From Actinomycetes bacterium (GTDB lineage: Bacteria; Actinomycetota; Acidimicrobiia; Acidimicrobiales; Acidimicrobilacustridaceae), in the NCBI GenBank assembly GCA_029782145.1, contig JAKOVH010000016.1, positions 806,001 to 870,000 on the forward strand: 64,000 nt of DNA. The letters are read 5' to 3'. Every line of letters starts with the position of its first letter. The first letter of the stretch is position 1. The position numbers and the translations under genes were made by a program. Shown here one piece after another: positions 1-8,466 of the stretch. The notes under the pieces were generated by a model that saw only the letters and a list, made by a program, of their open reading frames with translations, ran no database searches and was not told the DNA's origin.

Positions 1-156
1 ATGACCCGCGACGAGGTCGTCGTGTTCAAGGCCCACGACACCGATTCGGGGCGGGCCGGCCGGGTGCCCCACACCGCGTTCGACGACCCGACCTGCCCGC
101 CCGACGCGCCGCCGCGGGCGAGCGTGGAGATGCGTGGACTGGCACTGTTCGCATGA
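1..156 (+). CDS. C-terminal end of a CmcJ/NvfI-like oxidoreductase (partial)
   Basis: The window opens inside an open frame that ends at the TGA at 154-156. The 51 residues seen resemble the tail of the CmcJ/NvfI family (cephem-methoxylase P8 / GA4 desaturase-like putative oxygenases). That tail has a conserved 'vFKaHDt', then 'pHtAFDDPtcP', then 'ppRaSvEmRgLalF'. The ATG at position 1 is probably internal, since family members are about 250-300 residues long. Assignment rests only on this short C-terminal signature, so the substrate cannot be stated. The next gene follows after 46 bases on the same strand. Confidence 0.55.
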   Translation: MTRDEVVVFKAHDTDSGRAGRVPHTAFDDPTCPPDAPPRASVEMRGLALFA

Positions 157-202
157 GCGCGGGTGCCTCACTCCGCGCTGACGCCGAGGTCCAGGAGCGG
201 GC

Positions 203-1381
203 GTGACCGACATCGACATCGACCGCCTGGTCGAGACCGCACGCAGCGCAGCCGGCGTGGCCGATCCGGAGCCGGAGGCCTTCCACACGAACCTCGAGCT
301 GCTCGTGGGGTCGATCAACGCCGAGGCCCACCTCTCCGCGCTCGGTGCCGAGTCGGCCACCGCCATGCTCGCCGCCGCCCTCGCCAAGCGCATCGAGGTC
401 TCGTGGTGGGCCAGCGAGCACCCCGAGATCCGGGACGAGCTCGTGAGCGAGCCCCTGTTCCTCACCGGCCTTCCCCGATCGGGCACCACCTACTTCCAGT
501 ACCTCTTCGACCGGGACCCGGGCATGCGGATGCTGCGGACCTGGGAGGGCGACCGACCCTGCCCTCCGCCCGGGTTCGACCCGGCGGCGGCCGCCTACCG
601 GCGGGACCGGGCCGTGGAGCACGCCCGCCGGATGGCCGACGACCCGCTCCACGCCGAGATCGCCAAGCGCCACCTGACCGACCCCGACGGACCTCAGGAG
701 TGCCTGGCGATCCTCGACCAGACCTTCGCCAACCCGGGCGCCTACTGGACCTGGTCCGTGCCCACCTACTTCGAGCGGCTGCTCGACACGATCGAGCTGC
801 GGTCCTGCTACGAGCACCACCGGCTCGAGCTCCAGCTCCTGCAGTGGCGCACCGAGCCGCGCCGGTGGGTGCTCAAGTGGCCGTGCCACCTCGTCGCCCT
901 GCCCGAGATCCTCGCCGTGCACCCCGACGCGAGGTTCGTCGTCACCCACCGCGACCCCGTGCAGGCCTTGGCGTCGAACGCCAGCCTCACCCACCTGCTC
1001 CGTCGTCACACCGCCACCGATGTCGACCCCCGCAGGATCGGGCTGGAGATGAAGGACATGATCCACGCCTACCTCCGTCGCCTCGTCGACTTCGACGAGG
1101 CCCAGGCGGGCACCGGGCGCCTGGTCCACGTGGACTACCAGCGGGTGGTCGACGACCCCGAGACCGTCATGACCGAGGTCTTCGACGCGCTCGACCTGGA
1201 GATGACGCCGGACGTCCGGCGCAGCATCGGCGAGTGGCGGCGCGAGAACCCGCCGGGCAAGCGGGGGACCCACGACTACGCCCTCGAGGACTACGGCCTC
1301 GACGCCCGCGCGGTCGCCGAGGAGTACGCGTTCTACATCGACCGGTTCGACGTCCCCAGCGAGACCAGGGCGGTGCCGTGA
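203..1381 (+). CDS. Sulfotransferase family protein
   Basis: A 392-residue protein of the bacterial PAPS-dependent sulfotransferase family. The 5'-phosphosulfate-binding loop is visible as LPRSGTT at residues 90-96, after a hydrophobic strand. A 3'-phosphate-binding strand-loop appears as FVVTHRDPVQALAS about two thirds of the way along. The family transfers sulfonate from PAPS to hydroxyl or amine groups of small molecules; the acceptor here is unknown. The GTG start is supported by an AGGAGC ribosome-binding site 6 bases upstream. The stop codon overlaps the GTG start of the next gene by 4 bases (GTGA), so the two are probably translationally coupled. Confidence 0.85.
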   Translation: MTDIDIDRLVETARSAAGVADPEPEAFHTNLELLVGSINAEAHLSALGAESATAMLAAALAKRIEVSWWASEHPEIRDELVSEPLFLTGLPRSGTTYFQYLFDRDPGMRMLRTWEGDRPCPPPGFDPAAAAYRRDRAVEHARRMADDPLHAEIAKRHLTDPDGPQECLAILDQTFANPGAYWTWSVPTYFERLLDTIELRSCYEHHRLELQLLQWRTEPRRWVLKWPCHLVALPEILAVHPDARFVVTHRDPVQALASNASLTHLLRRHTATDVDPRRIGLEMKDMIHAYLRRLVDFDEAQAGTGRLVHVDYQRVVDDPETVMTEVFDALDLEMTPDVRRSIGEWRRENPPGKRGTHDYALEDYGLDARAVAEEYAFYIDRFDVPSETRAVP

Positions 1382-2553
1382 GCGCCGAGGCGGCCGGCTC
1401 GGTCTGGTCGCAGTGCCTCCGACAGCTCGCCGACACGGGAGACCGCCTCGCTGCCGAGCTGCAGGCGCGAGGGGTGAGCGACGCCGAGGCCGAGGTGTCG
1501 CTCACCTTCCTCGGAGCGCTGATGTACTCGCTCTTGAACCACGTCGCCGCCGACCCCGACCATCCCCGGTTCATGCCCGCCGCCGGCTTCCACACCCGCA
1601 TCGGGACCCCGAACCCCGACACGATCTACCGCAGCGCGGCCGTCGACGGGACGGGCGTGTACCGCGTCACCGGTGATCGCGGTGCGGCGGTCGACGTGTC
1701 GCTCATGCCGTTCGGTGCCCCGACGCCGGACGGCCTGGCGACCTTCCCCGCGCTCGAGCTCGACGAGCTCACGGTCGATGCCGACGGACGCTTCGAGGTG
1801 GTGCTGAGCACCGAGCGTCCCGCCGAGCACGACGGCGACTGGTGGTCGCTCGACCCCGGGGTCCGCAGCCTGATGTTGCGCAGCGTGTCGAGCGACTGGG
1901 CGGCTGCTCGCGAGCCCCTCGTCGCCATCGTGCGCCTCGACGTCTCCGCCCGGCGGTTGCGGCCGTCGGCCGACTCGGTCCTCCGCCGCACCTCGACGCT
2001 GCCCGTGATGGTCGAACGCTCGGTGCGGCGCGGGCTGCAGAAGGTCGACGAGCTCCTCGCCGACGTCGGCGCGAACCGGCTCGCGCTCGTCGACTACTCC
2101 GCCAACGGCGGCGTGGCCGGGCAGTGGTACCACGAAGGCGCCTTCGACCTCGAGCACGACCAGGCCCTGCTGCTGGAGGCCGAGCTGGCGCCGGGGTGTG
2201 AGTTCTCGTTGTCCCTCACCGACCGGCTGTTCTGCACCATCGACTGGGCCAACGCCACCAGCAGCCTCAACCACCGCCAGGCGACGCTCTCCGACGACGG
2301 CCGGCTCCGAGTGGTCGTCGCCTCGGCCGATCCCGGGGTCGCCAACTGGCTGGACACCACCGGCTGGCGCACCGGGGTCGTGCAGTGCCGGTGGATGCAG
2401 GCTCGAGCGGCACCCGAGGTCGCCACGCGGGTCGTCCCGCTCGCCGAGGTCTGGGATCACCTCCCTGCGACCACGGCGGCGATGACGCCCGACCGGCGGG
2501 CCGCGGACCTGCGGGCGCGGGCCGAGAGCGCCCAGCGCCGCTCGCTGTGGTGA
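1378..2553 (+). CDS. DUF1214 domain-containing protein
   Basis: A 391-residue protein matching the DUF1254/DUF1214 group. The 'TPNPDTIYRSA' segment near residue 80 and the C-terminal half with 'NRLALVDYSANGG' and 'TDRLFCTIDWANATSSLNHRQ' are typical of DUF1214 proteins. No biochemical role is established for the family. It has no signal peptide. The GTG start overlaps the sulfotransferase stop by 4 bases, which argues for joint expression and possibly a joint function on one substrate. The same frame is open back to position 163, but that stretch is the shadow of the sulfotransferase gene. Confidence 0.8.
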   Translation: MSAEAAGSVWSQCLRQLADTGDRLAAELQARGVSDAEAEVSLTFLGALMYSLLNHVAADPDHPRFMPAAGFHTRIGTPNPDTIYRSAAVDGTGVYRVTGDRGAAVDVSLMPFGAPTPDGLATFPALELDELTVDADGRFEVVLSTERPAEHDGDWWSLDPGVRSLMLRSVSSDWAAAREPLVAIVRLDVSARRLRPSADSVLRRTSTLPVMVERSVRRGLQKVDELLADVGANRLALVDYSANGGVAGQWYHEGAFDLEHDQALLLEAELAPGCEFSLSLTDRLFCTIDWANATSSLNHRQATLSDDGRLRVVVASADPGVANWLDTTGWRTGVVQCRWMQARAAPEVATRVVPLAEVWDHLPATTAAMTPDRRAADLRARAESAQRRSLW

Positions 2554-2565
2554 GACGAGCCGCCC

Positions 2566-3621
2566 TCAGCGGGCGGCGCGCTGCTCGGCGAACCGGCGGG
2601 TGACGTCGGCCCAGCGGTCCGGCGCGTCGGGCTCCTTCCGCCACTGCTCCACGACGGAGTAGCACACGATGTCGTCGGCGCGGTCGCCGTAGCGGTCGAG
2701 CAGCGCGCCGGGCAGGTCGTCCCACGTGGAGGTGATCGACATGGCGTCGACCATGTCGTCGGTGATCACCTTCACCATGCCCTCGAAATCGCGCTCGCGC
2801 TGCAGCGACCGTAGCTGCTCGCCCACGCCGGGCCACCCGGACAGGTCGAACACGACGCCGTATCCGGGTGTCGACCCGTAGAACGCCAGGCGCGCCCGGA
2901 TGCTCTCGCGCTGACGGGCCCGGGACTCCTCGTCGTCGGAGACCGCCGTCATCACCGGGCACACCAGGGCGACCTCGCCGGGCCGGCGGCCGGCGGACCG
3001 CTCGCCCTCCCGCACCGCGGGCACCACGAGCTCGTCGAGGTAGGCGATGGTGCTGAGCGGGTGCACCAGCATGCCGTCGGCGATCTCGCCCACCATGCGG
3101 CACATCCACTCGCGCACGCCGGCCACGTAGATCGGCGGGTCGGGGTGCTCCATCGGCCCGGGCGACCACTCGGGGGTGAGCAGCGAGAAGGAGTAGAAGT
3201 CGCCGTCGAAGGCCAGGCGCTCCTCGCCCCGGAACGCGGCGTAGATGGCCCGCATCGCCATGACGTACTCGCGCATGCGGGGGCCGGGGCTCGTGAACTC
3301 GGCCGAGAAGCGCCGCTCGACGTGGGCCCGCACCTGGGTGCCGAGCCCCACGACGAACCGGCCGCCGGTGGCCTCGGCCAGCATCCACGCCGCCTGGGCG
3401 GTGAGCATCGGGCTGCGGGGGAAGGCGACCGCCACGCTCGTGCCCAGCCCGAGCGACGACGTGCCCAGCGCTGCGGCGGTGCACATGGAGAACACCGGCT
3501 GGCCGCCCTCGGGCACCCACAGCCGCTCGAAGCCGGCGTCCTCGACGCGGCGGGCGACGTCCTGCATGGCCGCTGGTGTGCGAGCGGCGCCGAACGCCGA
3601 CAGGGTGGGAGCGTTCCCCAC
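2566..3621 (-). CDS. LLM class F420-dependent oxidoreductase
   Basis: A 351-residue luciferase-like monooxygenase-fold protein with the TIM-barrel features of coenzyme F420-dependent enzymes: 'VEDAGFERLWVPEG' near residue 30, 'LGLGTSVAVAFPRSP', and 'GRFVVGLGTQVRAHVERRF' near residue 90. It resembles the MSMEG_2256-like subfamily. Such enzymes move hydride between F420H2 and a substrate; the substrate here is unknown. The GTG start has a GAGGGG ribosome-binding site 8 bases upstream. It lies 57 bases downstream of an acyl-CoA dehydrogenase gene on the same strand, so the two may form a lipid- or xenobiotic-degradation operon. Confidence 0.85.
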   Translation of the reverse strand: MGNAPTLSAFGAARTPAAMQDVARRVEDAGFERLWVPEGGQPVFSMCTAAALGTSSLGLGTSVAVAFPRSPMLTAQAAWMLAEATGGRFVVGLGTQVRAHVERRFSAEFTSPGPRMREYVMAMRAIYAAFRGEERLAFDGDFYSFSLLTPEWSPGPMEHPDPPIYVAGVREWMCRMVGEIADGMLVHPLSTIAYLDELVVPAVREGERSAGRRPGEVALVCPVMTAVSDDEESRARQRESIRARLAFYGSTPGYGVVFDLSGWPGVGEQLRSLQRERDFEGMVKVITDDMVDAMSITSTWDDLPGALLDRYGDRADDIVCYSVVEQWRKEPDAPDRWADVTRRFAEQRAAR

Positions 3622-3678
3622 GGTCGTACCCCTCTCTGCCCGGGCGACCAGCGGTCGTCGGACGCTCGGTGTCCCCTC

Positions 3679-4917
3679 TCAGCTGCGGGGGATGTCCTTC
3701 CAGGCCGTGGTCTTGTCGTAGCCCGGCTCCTTCGGCAGCCCGAGGGCCCGTTCGGCCAGGTTGTTGCGCTGCACCTCGTTGGTGCCGCCCCCGATCGAGA
3801 CGCCGTAGCGGTTGAGCAGCTCGTGCTCCATCCAGATCGTCTCCTCGGCGTCGCCCGCCTGGGCGGCCATCCCGCCGATCTGCATGCCGAGGTTGCCGCT
3901 CTGCACCCGGCTCTCGGCGATGTAGAGCTTGAGGATGGACGGGTCGACGGGCGGCATCTCGCGCTTGCGGATGGCGGTCATGATCCGGTCGCCGACGTAG
4001 CCGAGGACCTTCTCGCGCGTGTAGGTCACGGCGAGCTCCTGGCGGATCATCGGGTCGTCGACGACACCGAACTGCCGGGCGAGCAGCAGCAGCTTGTCGA
4101 ACAGCGCCATGGTGCTGCCACCGCCGCCGATGAAGGCGGACTCGTTGGACATCACCGTGCGGGCCGGGCCCCAGCCGCCGTCGATCTCGCCGATCACGTT
4201 GGCGACGGGGATGCGGACCTCGCTGAGGAAGACCTCGTTGAAGTGCGACGCCCCCGTGGGCTGCACGAGCGGGCGCACCTCGATGCCGGGGCTCGACATC
4301 TCGACCATGACGAAGGTGATGCCCTGGTGCTTCGGGACGTCGGGGTTGGTCCGGGTGAGCAGCATCCCCCAGTTGCAGAACTGGGCCATGGAGTTCCAGA
4401 CCTTCTGGCCGGTCACCACGAACTCGTCGCCGTCGCGCACGGCCCGGCAGGCGAGGCTGGCGAGGTCGGAGCCGGCTCCGGGCTCGCTGAAGAGCTGCGC
4501 CACCGAGATCTCCGCCGAGAGCATCCGGGGGATGAAGTAGGCCTTCTGCTCCTCGGTGGCGTGCTTCATCAGGGTCGGCAGCAGCATCGCCATCGTCGCC
4601 GAGATGAACCCGACGCTGACGTCGTAGTCGGCCGCCTCCTCGCGGTAGATCGACTCCATCCACGGCTGGCCGCCGCGACCGCCGTACTCGACGGGGTAGG
4701 TGAGCCCGGCGAGCTTGTTCTCGAACAGGGTGCGCTGCCAGGCGTTGCCCCTCTCGAACGCCGCCCGGGCCTCGTCCTCGCTGGTGTGGACGTTCAGCGC
4801 CCAGGGGCTCGCCTGCTGGCGGGGCTTGGCGTTGGCGGCGAGGAAGGCCCGCACCTCGGCCCGGAACTCGGCCTGCTCGGGCGTGTCGGTGGAGGTGGTC
4901 TCGTCAGCGATCGTCAC
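3679..4917 (-). CDS. Acyl-CoA dehydrogenase family protein
   Basis: A 412-residue FAD-dependent acyl-CoA dehydrogenase. The order is an N-terminal helical domain ('AEFRAEVRAFLAANA'), a beta domain with 'FSEPGAGSDLASLACRA' and 'GQKVWNSMAQFCNWGMLLTRT', and a C-terminal helical domain ending 'NRYGVSIGGGTNEVQRNNLAERALGLP'. It probably oxidises an acyl-CoA in beta-oxidation or sterol/aromatic side-chain degradation. The frame is open to a TTG at 4926, but the GTG at 4917 lies 7 bases after a TACCTT box, matching the leaderless pattern of this window, so I chose it. It precedes the F420 oxidoreductase on the same strand. Confidence 0.85.
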   Translation of the reverse strand: MTIADETTSTDTPEQAEFRAEVRAFLAANAKPRQQASPWALNVHTSEDEARAAFERGNAWQRTLFENKLAGLTYPVEYGGRGGQPWMESIYREEAADYDVSVGFISATMAMLLPTLMKHATEEQKAYFIPRMLSAEISVAQLFSEPGAGSDLASLACRAVRDGDEFVVTGQKVWNSMAQFCNWGMLLTRTNPDVPKHQGITFVMVEMSSPGIEVRPLVQPTGASHFNEVFLSEVRIPVANVIGEIDGGWGPARTVMSNESAFIGGGGSTMALFDKLLLLARQFGVVDDPMIRQELAVTYTREKVLGYVGDRIMTAIRKREMPPVDPSILKLYIAESRVQSGNLGMQIGGMAAQAGDAEETIWMEHELLNRYGVSIGGGTNEVQRNNLAERALGLPKEPGYDKTTAWKDIPRS

Positions 4918-4924
4918 GCCGAGC

Positions 4925-4930
4925 AAGGTA
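4925..4930 (-). promoter_or_regulatory. -10 box of leaderless acyl-CoA dehydrogenase gene
   Basis: TACCTT ends 7 bases before the GTG at 4917. Position and sequence fit a sigma-70-type -10 element feeding a leaderless transcript. No clear -35 is seen. Confidence 0.4.
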
Positions 4931-4998
4931 CCGGGGAGGGCGTCGCGCGTGCATACCGGCGCTCGGCGCCAGGCGCCTCCACCTCGGGGGCGGTCGGC

Positions 4999-5238
4999 CT
5001 ACTTGTCGCCGCCGAGGAACCCGCCGAGCTTGTCGCCGAGGCCCCCGGGCAGCTTGTCGGCCAGCCCACCGGGGATCATCTTCAGCAGCTCGTCGACGTC
5101 GACGCCGAAGCGGGACAGCAGCCCCCCGTCGCGGTCGGTGTCGACCTGGTCGGGAAGCTCCCGCTCGGCCTCGCCGGCCTTGTCGTCCTGGCCCTTCTGG
5201 CGCAGGAAGCCCAAGATGAGGTCCTTGTCGATCTGCAT
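4999..5238 (-). CDS. Small conserved hypothetical protein
   Basis: A 79-residue acidic protein. The first half is charged ('DLILGFLRQKGQDDKAGEAE') and the last 30 residues are Gly/Leu/Lys-rich ('GGLADKLPGGLGDKLGGFLGGDK'). Similar short proteins of unknown function occur in many actinobacteria. The ATG at 5238 has a strong GGGGAGGAA ribosome-binding site; the longer open frame upstream lacks one and overlaps the divergent VOC gene. No membrane segment or signal peptide is seen. Function unknown. Confidence 0.65.
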   Translation of the reverse strand: MQIDKDLILGFLRQKGQDDKAGEAERELPDQVDTDRDGGLLSRFGVDVDELLKMIPGGLADKLPGGLGDKLGGFLGGDK

Positions 5239-5334
5239 GGTCGGTTCCTCCCCTGGGCGGCCCGCCGCAGACCACCGGTGCGGGGATTCTCCCAGCTCCC
5301 GGCGCGCCGTGCCGTGCTGGGCCACGATGTCGCC

Positions 5335-5790
5335 ATGGCGAACGTCAGCGTGTCCCACCTCGGCCTGTGCGTGTCCGACCTCGAGGCGTCCCTGCGCTTC
5401 TACACCCAAGGGCTCGGCTTCGAGCTCGCCGAGGGCTACGACGTAGGCGACGAGGTGGCCCACACCCTCGAGGTCGAGCCGGGTGTCGTGCTGCGCTCCC
5501 AGATGGTCCAGAAGGACGGCATGAAGGTCGAGCTCCTGGGCTGGACCTCGCCCCGACCGTTCGGCGCACCGTCGACGTCGCGGGGCCAGCTCGGGCTGAC
5601 CCACCTGTCGTTCACCGTCGTGGACATGGACGCGGTCGAGCAGCGGCTCGTCGCCCTCGGCGCGACGGTGGTGGAGAGCACCCGCACGAGCATCCCGTTC
5701 CCCGGCGGCTGCATGAAGCTGCTCTTCCTGGCCGATCCCGACGGCACCCGCGTGGAGCTGATGGAGACGGTGCTCGACCCGGCCGAGTAA
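5335..5790 (+). CDS. VOC family (glyoxalase/dioxygenase-fold) protein
   Basis: A 151-residue vicinal-oxygen-chelate protein with two beta-alpha-beta-beta-beta modules. The first starts 'VSHLGLCVSDLEASLRFYTQGLGF'; the second has 'LTHLSFTVVDMDAVEQRLVALGA' and ends 'FLADPDGTRVELMET'. The metal-ligand positions of the fold (His near residue 8, His near residue 90, Glu near the C-terminus) are present. Substrate unknown; glyoxalase, epimerase and dioxygenase roles all remain possible. The gene stands alone, convergent with recQ. Confidence 0.8.
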   Translation: MANVSVSHLGLCVSDLEASLRFYTQGLGFELAEGYDVGDEVAHTLEVEPGVVLRSQMVQKDGMKVELLGWTSPRPFGAPSTSRGQLGLTHLSFTVVDMDAVEQRLVALGATVVESTRTSIPFPGGCMKLLFLADPDGTRVELMETVLDPAE

Positions 5791-5823
5791 CGCGCCGAGC
5801 AGCGCGTCGAAGAGCGCGCCGGC

Positions 5824-7491
5824 TCAGGCCTCCGCCGGACGGAGCAGCCCGCCGGCCTCGACCAGCTGGCGCGACAGCGTGCGGTAGCCGGCGGTGTCGA
5901 ACAGCACCGTGAGCCGGTCGTCCTCGGTGCTGAGGACCTCGCCCCGGCCCCACTCGTCGTGCTCGACGGCGGCTCCCACCCGCAAGGGGCCCTCGGCGGT
6001 TACGGCACCGTCGTCGGCCAGGTCGTCGCCCCGGTCGCAGCGGTCGCAGCTCCCGCACGGTGGCTCGTAGGGCTGGCCGAAGTAGCCGAGCAGGCGAACC
6101 CGCCGGCAGCCCGGTCCCTCGGCGTAGTCCTGCACCATGGCGAGCCGCGTGCGCTGGATCTCGGCGCGGGCCTCGAAGGCGGAGACGGCCCTGCCCGCCG
6201 CGTCGTCGCCGGCCGGCCCGCACGAGCGCACCGTGCCGTCGGGCTCGACGACGGCGTGGCCGGCCTCCTCGAGCCACGTGAGGGCGAGGGCGACCCGCCC
6301 CGGCTTGGCCTGCGCGGCGGCCGCCAGGTCCTCCAGCTCGGCCTCGCCGCCGAGCCCGTCGAGCGCCTCGACGAGCCTGGCGAACTCGGCCCGGGAGAAC
6401 TTGGGCCCGGCGGTCATGGTGCGCCACCGGCTCAGCTCCTCGGGCCGGTGCACGAGCACCGCACGCGAGGGCTGCCCGTCGCGGCCGGCCCGCCCGATCT
6501 GCTGGTGGTAGTCGTCGAGGGTCGGGGTCCCGTCGGGGTGCACCACCAGGCGCACGTCGGGCTTGTCGATGCCCATGCCGAAGGCCGAGGTGGCCACGAC
6601 GAGGTCGACCGAGCCGTCGACGAAGCCCTCGTGGGCCGCCCGGCGGGCGGCCGCCGGCAGCGAGGCGTGGTACGGGGCCGCTCGGCGGAAGGCGCCGAAG
6701 CGCTCGGCGAGCTCCTCGGCCCGGGCCCTCGTGCGCACGTAGACGAGCGCCGGTCCCGGCTCGGCGCGCAGCAGCGCCTCGGTGCGGTCGTCGGCCTCGG
6801 AGACGTCGACCACCCGCTCCACGTCGAGGTGGAGGTTGGGGCGGTCGAAGCCGGTGACGACCTCGACCGGATCGCGGAAGCTGAGCCGGCGAATGATGTC
6901 GTGGCGCACCGGCGGCGCGGCGGTGGCGGTCAGGGCGACGACGCGTGGGTGGCCCAGCCGCTCGATGGCCCGTCCGAGCCGCAGGTAGGCGGGCCGGAAG
7001 TCGTGGCCCCAGGCGCTGATGCAGTGCGCCTCGTCGACCACGAACAGGCTCGGGCGGGCCGCCTCCAGGGCGGCCATCGTCTCGTCGTTGGCGAGCTGCT
7101 CGGGGGCGACGAGCACGAACTCCACCTCGCCGTCCTCGACGGCGGCGAGCGCCTCGTCGTGCTCGCGGTCGCCGGCGAGAGCGTTGACCTGCACCGCCTC
7201 GCCGGCGTTCTTGTCGTCGAGGGAGCGCACCTGGTCGTGCTGGAGGGCGACCAACGGCGAGATCACCACCGTCGAGCCCTTCAGGACCGCCCCCGCCAGC
7301 TGGTAGATGGCCGACTTGCCCCACCCGGTCGGCATCACCGCCAGGGTGTCGTGGCCTTCGAGCACCGCCGTGACGGCCTCCCGCTGGCCCGGGCGCAGCT
7401 GCGCCACACCGAGGAACCGCCGGGCGGCGGCGTCGAGGTCGACCTGGCGCGCCCGCCGCCCGGGTGCGTCACGACCGTCGCCGGCCGGCAC
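5824..7491 (-). CDS. recQ: RecQ family ATP-dependent DNA helicase with C-terminal Tudor-like extension
   Basis: A 555-residue superfamily-2 helicase that unwinds DNA 3'-5' in recombination and repair. Walker A is MPTGWGKS (53-60), where the usual third Gly is Trp. The DEAH box is at 153-156 within 'VVDEAHCISAWGHDFRP'. Motif III is 'LTATAAPP' and motif VI 'HQQIGRAGRDG'. A Cys4 zinc cluster follows ('GCRRVRLLGYFGQ', then 'CGSCDRC'). There is no HRDC domain; the last 50 residues ('VEHDEWGRGEVLSTEDDRL') look like the UvrD/PcrA C-terminal Tudor-like fold. The GTG start abuts the TGA of the upstream F420 oxidoreductase without a gap, so the genes are probably co-translated. Confidence 0.9.
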   Translation of the reverse strand: MPAGDGRDAPGRRARQVDLDAAARRFLGVAQLRPGQREAVTAVLEGHDTLAVMPTGWGKSAIYQLAGAVLKGSTVVISPLVALQHDQVRSLDDKNAGEAVQVNALAGDREHDEALAAVEDGEVEFVLVAPEQLANDETMAALEAARPSLFVVDEAHCISAWGHDFRPAYLRLGRAIERLGHPRVVALTATAAPPVRHDIIRRLSFRDPVEVVTGFDRPNLHLDVERVVDVSEADDRTEALLRAEPGPALVYVRTRARAEELAERFGAFRRAAPYHASLPAAARRAAHEGFVDGSVDLVVATSAFGMGIDKPDVRLVVHPDGTPTLDDYHQQIGRAGRDGQPSRAVLVHRPEELSRWRTMTAGPKFSRAEFARLVEALDGLGGEAELEDLAAAAQAKPGRVALALTWLEEAGHAVVEPDGTVRSCGPAGDDAAGRAVSAFEARAEIQRTRLAMVQDYAEGPGCRRVRLLGYFGQPYEPPCGSCDRCDRGDDLADDGAVTAEGPLRVGAAVEHDEWGRGEVLSTEDDRLTVLFDTAGYRTLSRQLVEAGGLLRPAEA

Positions 7492-8397
7492 TCAGGTCTC
7501 CAACGGGAGCAGCTCGTCGGCCAGCGCACCCAGCTCGGCGTCGGGGTCGGTGTCGCCGACCAGGGGCGTGATCACCAACTTCGAGGTCCCGACGCTGACG
7601 AAGTCCCTGACCAGATCCGGCAGGCCCGCCCGGGTCGGGATCACCGCGCGGGGGTCGAGCCCGGGGCGGCGCCGTTCGATCAGCGCCACGATCCGCGAGG
7701 GGATGGCGCCGTCGCAGTAGGCGATCAGCGCGCCGTAGTGCTGGGGGTCGATCGCTCGCCCGGCCTCGGCGGCGGCGGACTCGACCACCGGCCGCCCGGC
7801 CGCCACGTCGGCGGGGGAGCAGAACGAGGGCAACCAGCCGTCGCCCACCCGTCCCACGCGGCGCAGCTCGCTGGGGGCGATCCCGCCCAGCCACACGTCG
7901 AGGCTGTCCTGGCGGGGGCGGGGCAGGACCTGCACCTCGTCGACCGAGTAGAACTCGCCGCGGTGCGAGACCACCTCGCCCGTCCAGCAGCGGCGGATGA
8001 GGGCCAGCGCCTCGTCGTGGCGGCGCCCCCGCTCGCTGCGCTCCACGCCGAACGCCCGCTGCTCGGGCGGGTCGACGGCGCCCAGCCCGACCGCCGGCAG
8101 GAACCGACCACCGGAGAGCACGTCGAGGCTGGCCATCTCCTTGGCGAGCAGGACGGGGTTGCGGCCGGGCAGCACGAGCACGGACGTACCCAACTTCAAC
8201 CGCTCGGTGCGCCCGGCGGCCACCGCCAGCGCCACGAGGGGGTCGGGAGCGGGCGCACCGACCCGCTCCGAGACCCAGAGCGAGTCGAAGCCGAGCGCCT
8301 CGCAGCGGTCGACCACCGCCGCGAAGCGCTCGGACGTGCCGGCCGTCGTCATGGTGCCCAGCCCGATGCCGATCCTGACCTTCAGCGGTGCGTCCAT
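7492..8397 (-). CDS. LLM class F420-dependent oxidoreductase
   Basis: A 301-residue luciferase-like protein. Family features are 'VRIGIGLGTMTTAGTSERF' at the N-terminus, 'ALGFDSLWVSERVGAP', 'LKLGTSVLVLPGRNPVLLAKEMASLD', and 'DVWLGGIAPSELRRVGRVGDGWLPS'. It probably uses F420; the substrate is unknown. The ATG at 8397 has a GGAGGA ribosome-binding site 7-12 bases upstream. The very long open frame continuing upstream is the antisense shadow of the binding-protein and fumarase genes. The stop directly abuts the recQ start. Confidence 0.85.
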   Translation of the reverse strand: MDAPLKVRIGIGLGTMTTAGTSERFAAVVDRCEALGFDSLWVSERVGAPAPDPLVALAVAAGRTERLKLGTSVLVLPGRNPVLLAKEMASLDVLSGGRFLPAVGLGAVDPPEQRAFGVERSERGRRHDEALALIRRCWTGEVVSHRGEFYSVDEVQVLPRPRQDSLDVWLGGIAPSELRRVGRVGDGWLPSFCSPADVAAGRPVVESAAAEAGRAIDPQHYGALIAYCDGAIPSRIVALIERRRPGLDPRAVIPTRAGLPDLVRDFVSVGTSKLVITPLVGDTDPDAELGALADELLPLET

Positions 8398-8452
8398 CGG
8401 GCGATCCTCCCACCACGCCGGAGGGCGCGTCGGCGGCGGCGGCCATCCCGCG

Positions 8453-8458
8453 TACAGT
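8453..8458 (+). promoter_or_regulatory. -10 box of leaderless binding-protein gene
   Basis: TACAGT lies 8 bases before the GTG at 8467, consistent with a leaderless transcript; no ribosome-binding site precedes that GTG. Confidence 0.4.
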
Positions 8459-8466
8459 CGTCCGCC

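Noticed and set aside
163-1377. Upstream extension of the DUF1214 frame back to 163
   Set aside because: The extension overlaps the sulfotransferase gene completely and is Arg/Pro-rich shadow sequence; the GTG at 1378 overlapping the sulfotransferase stop is the natural start.
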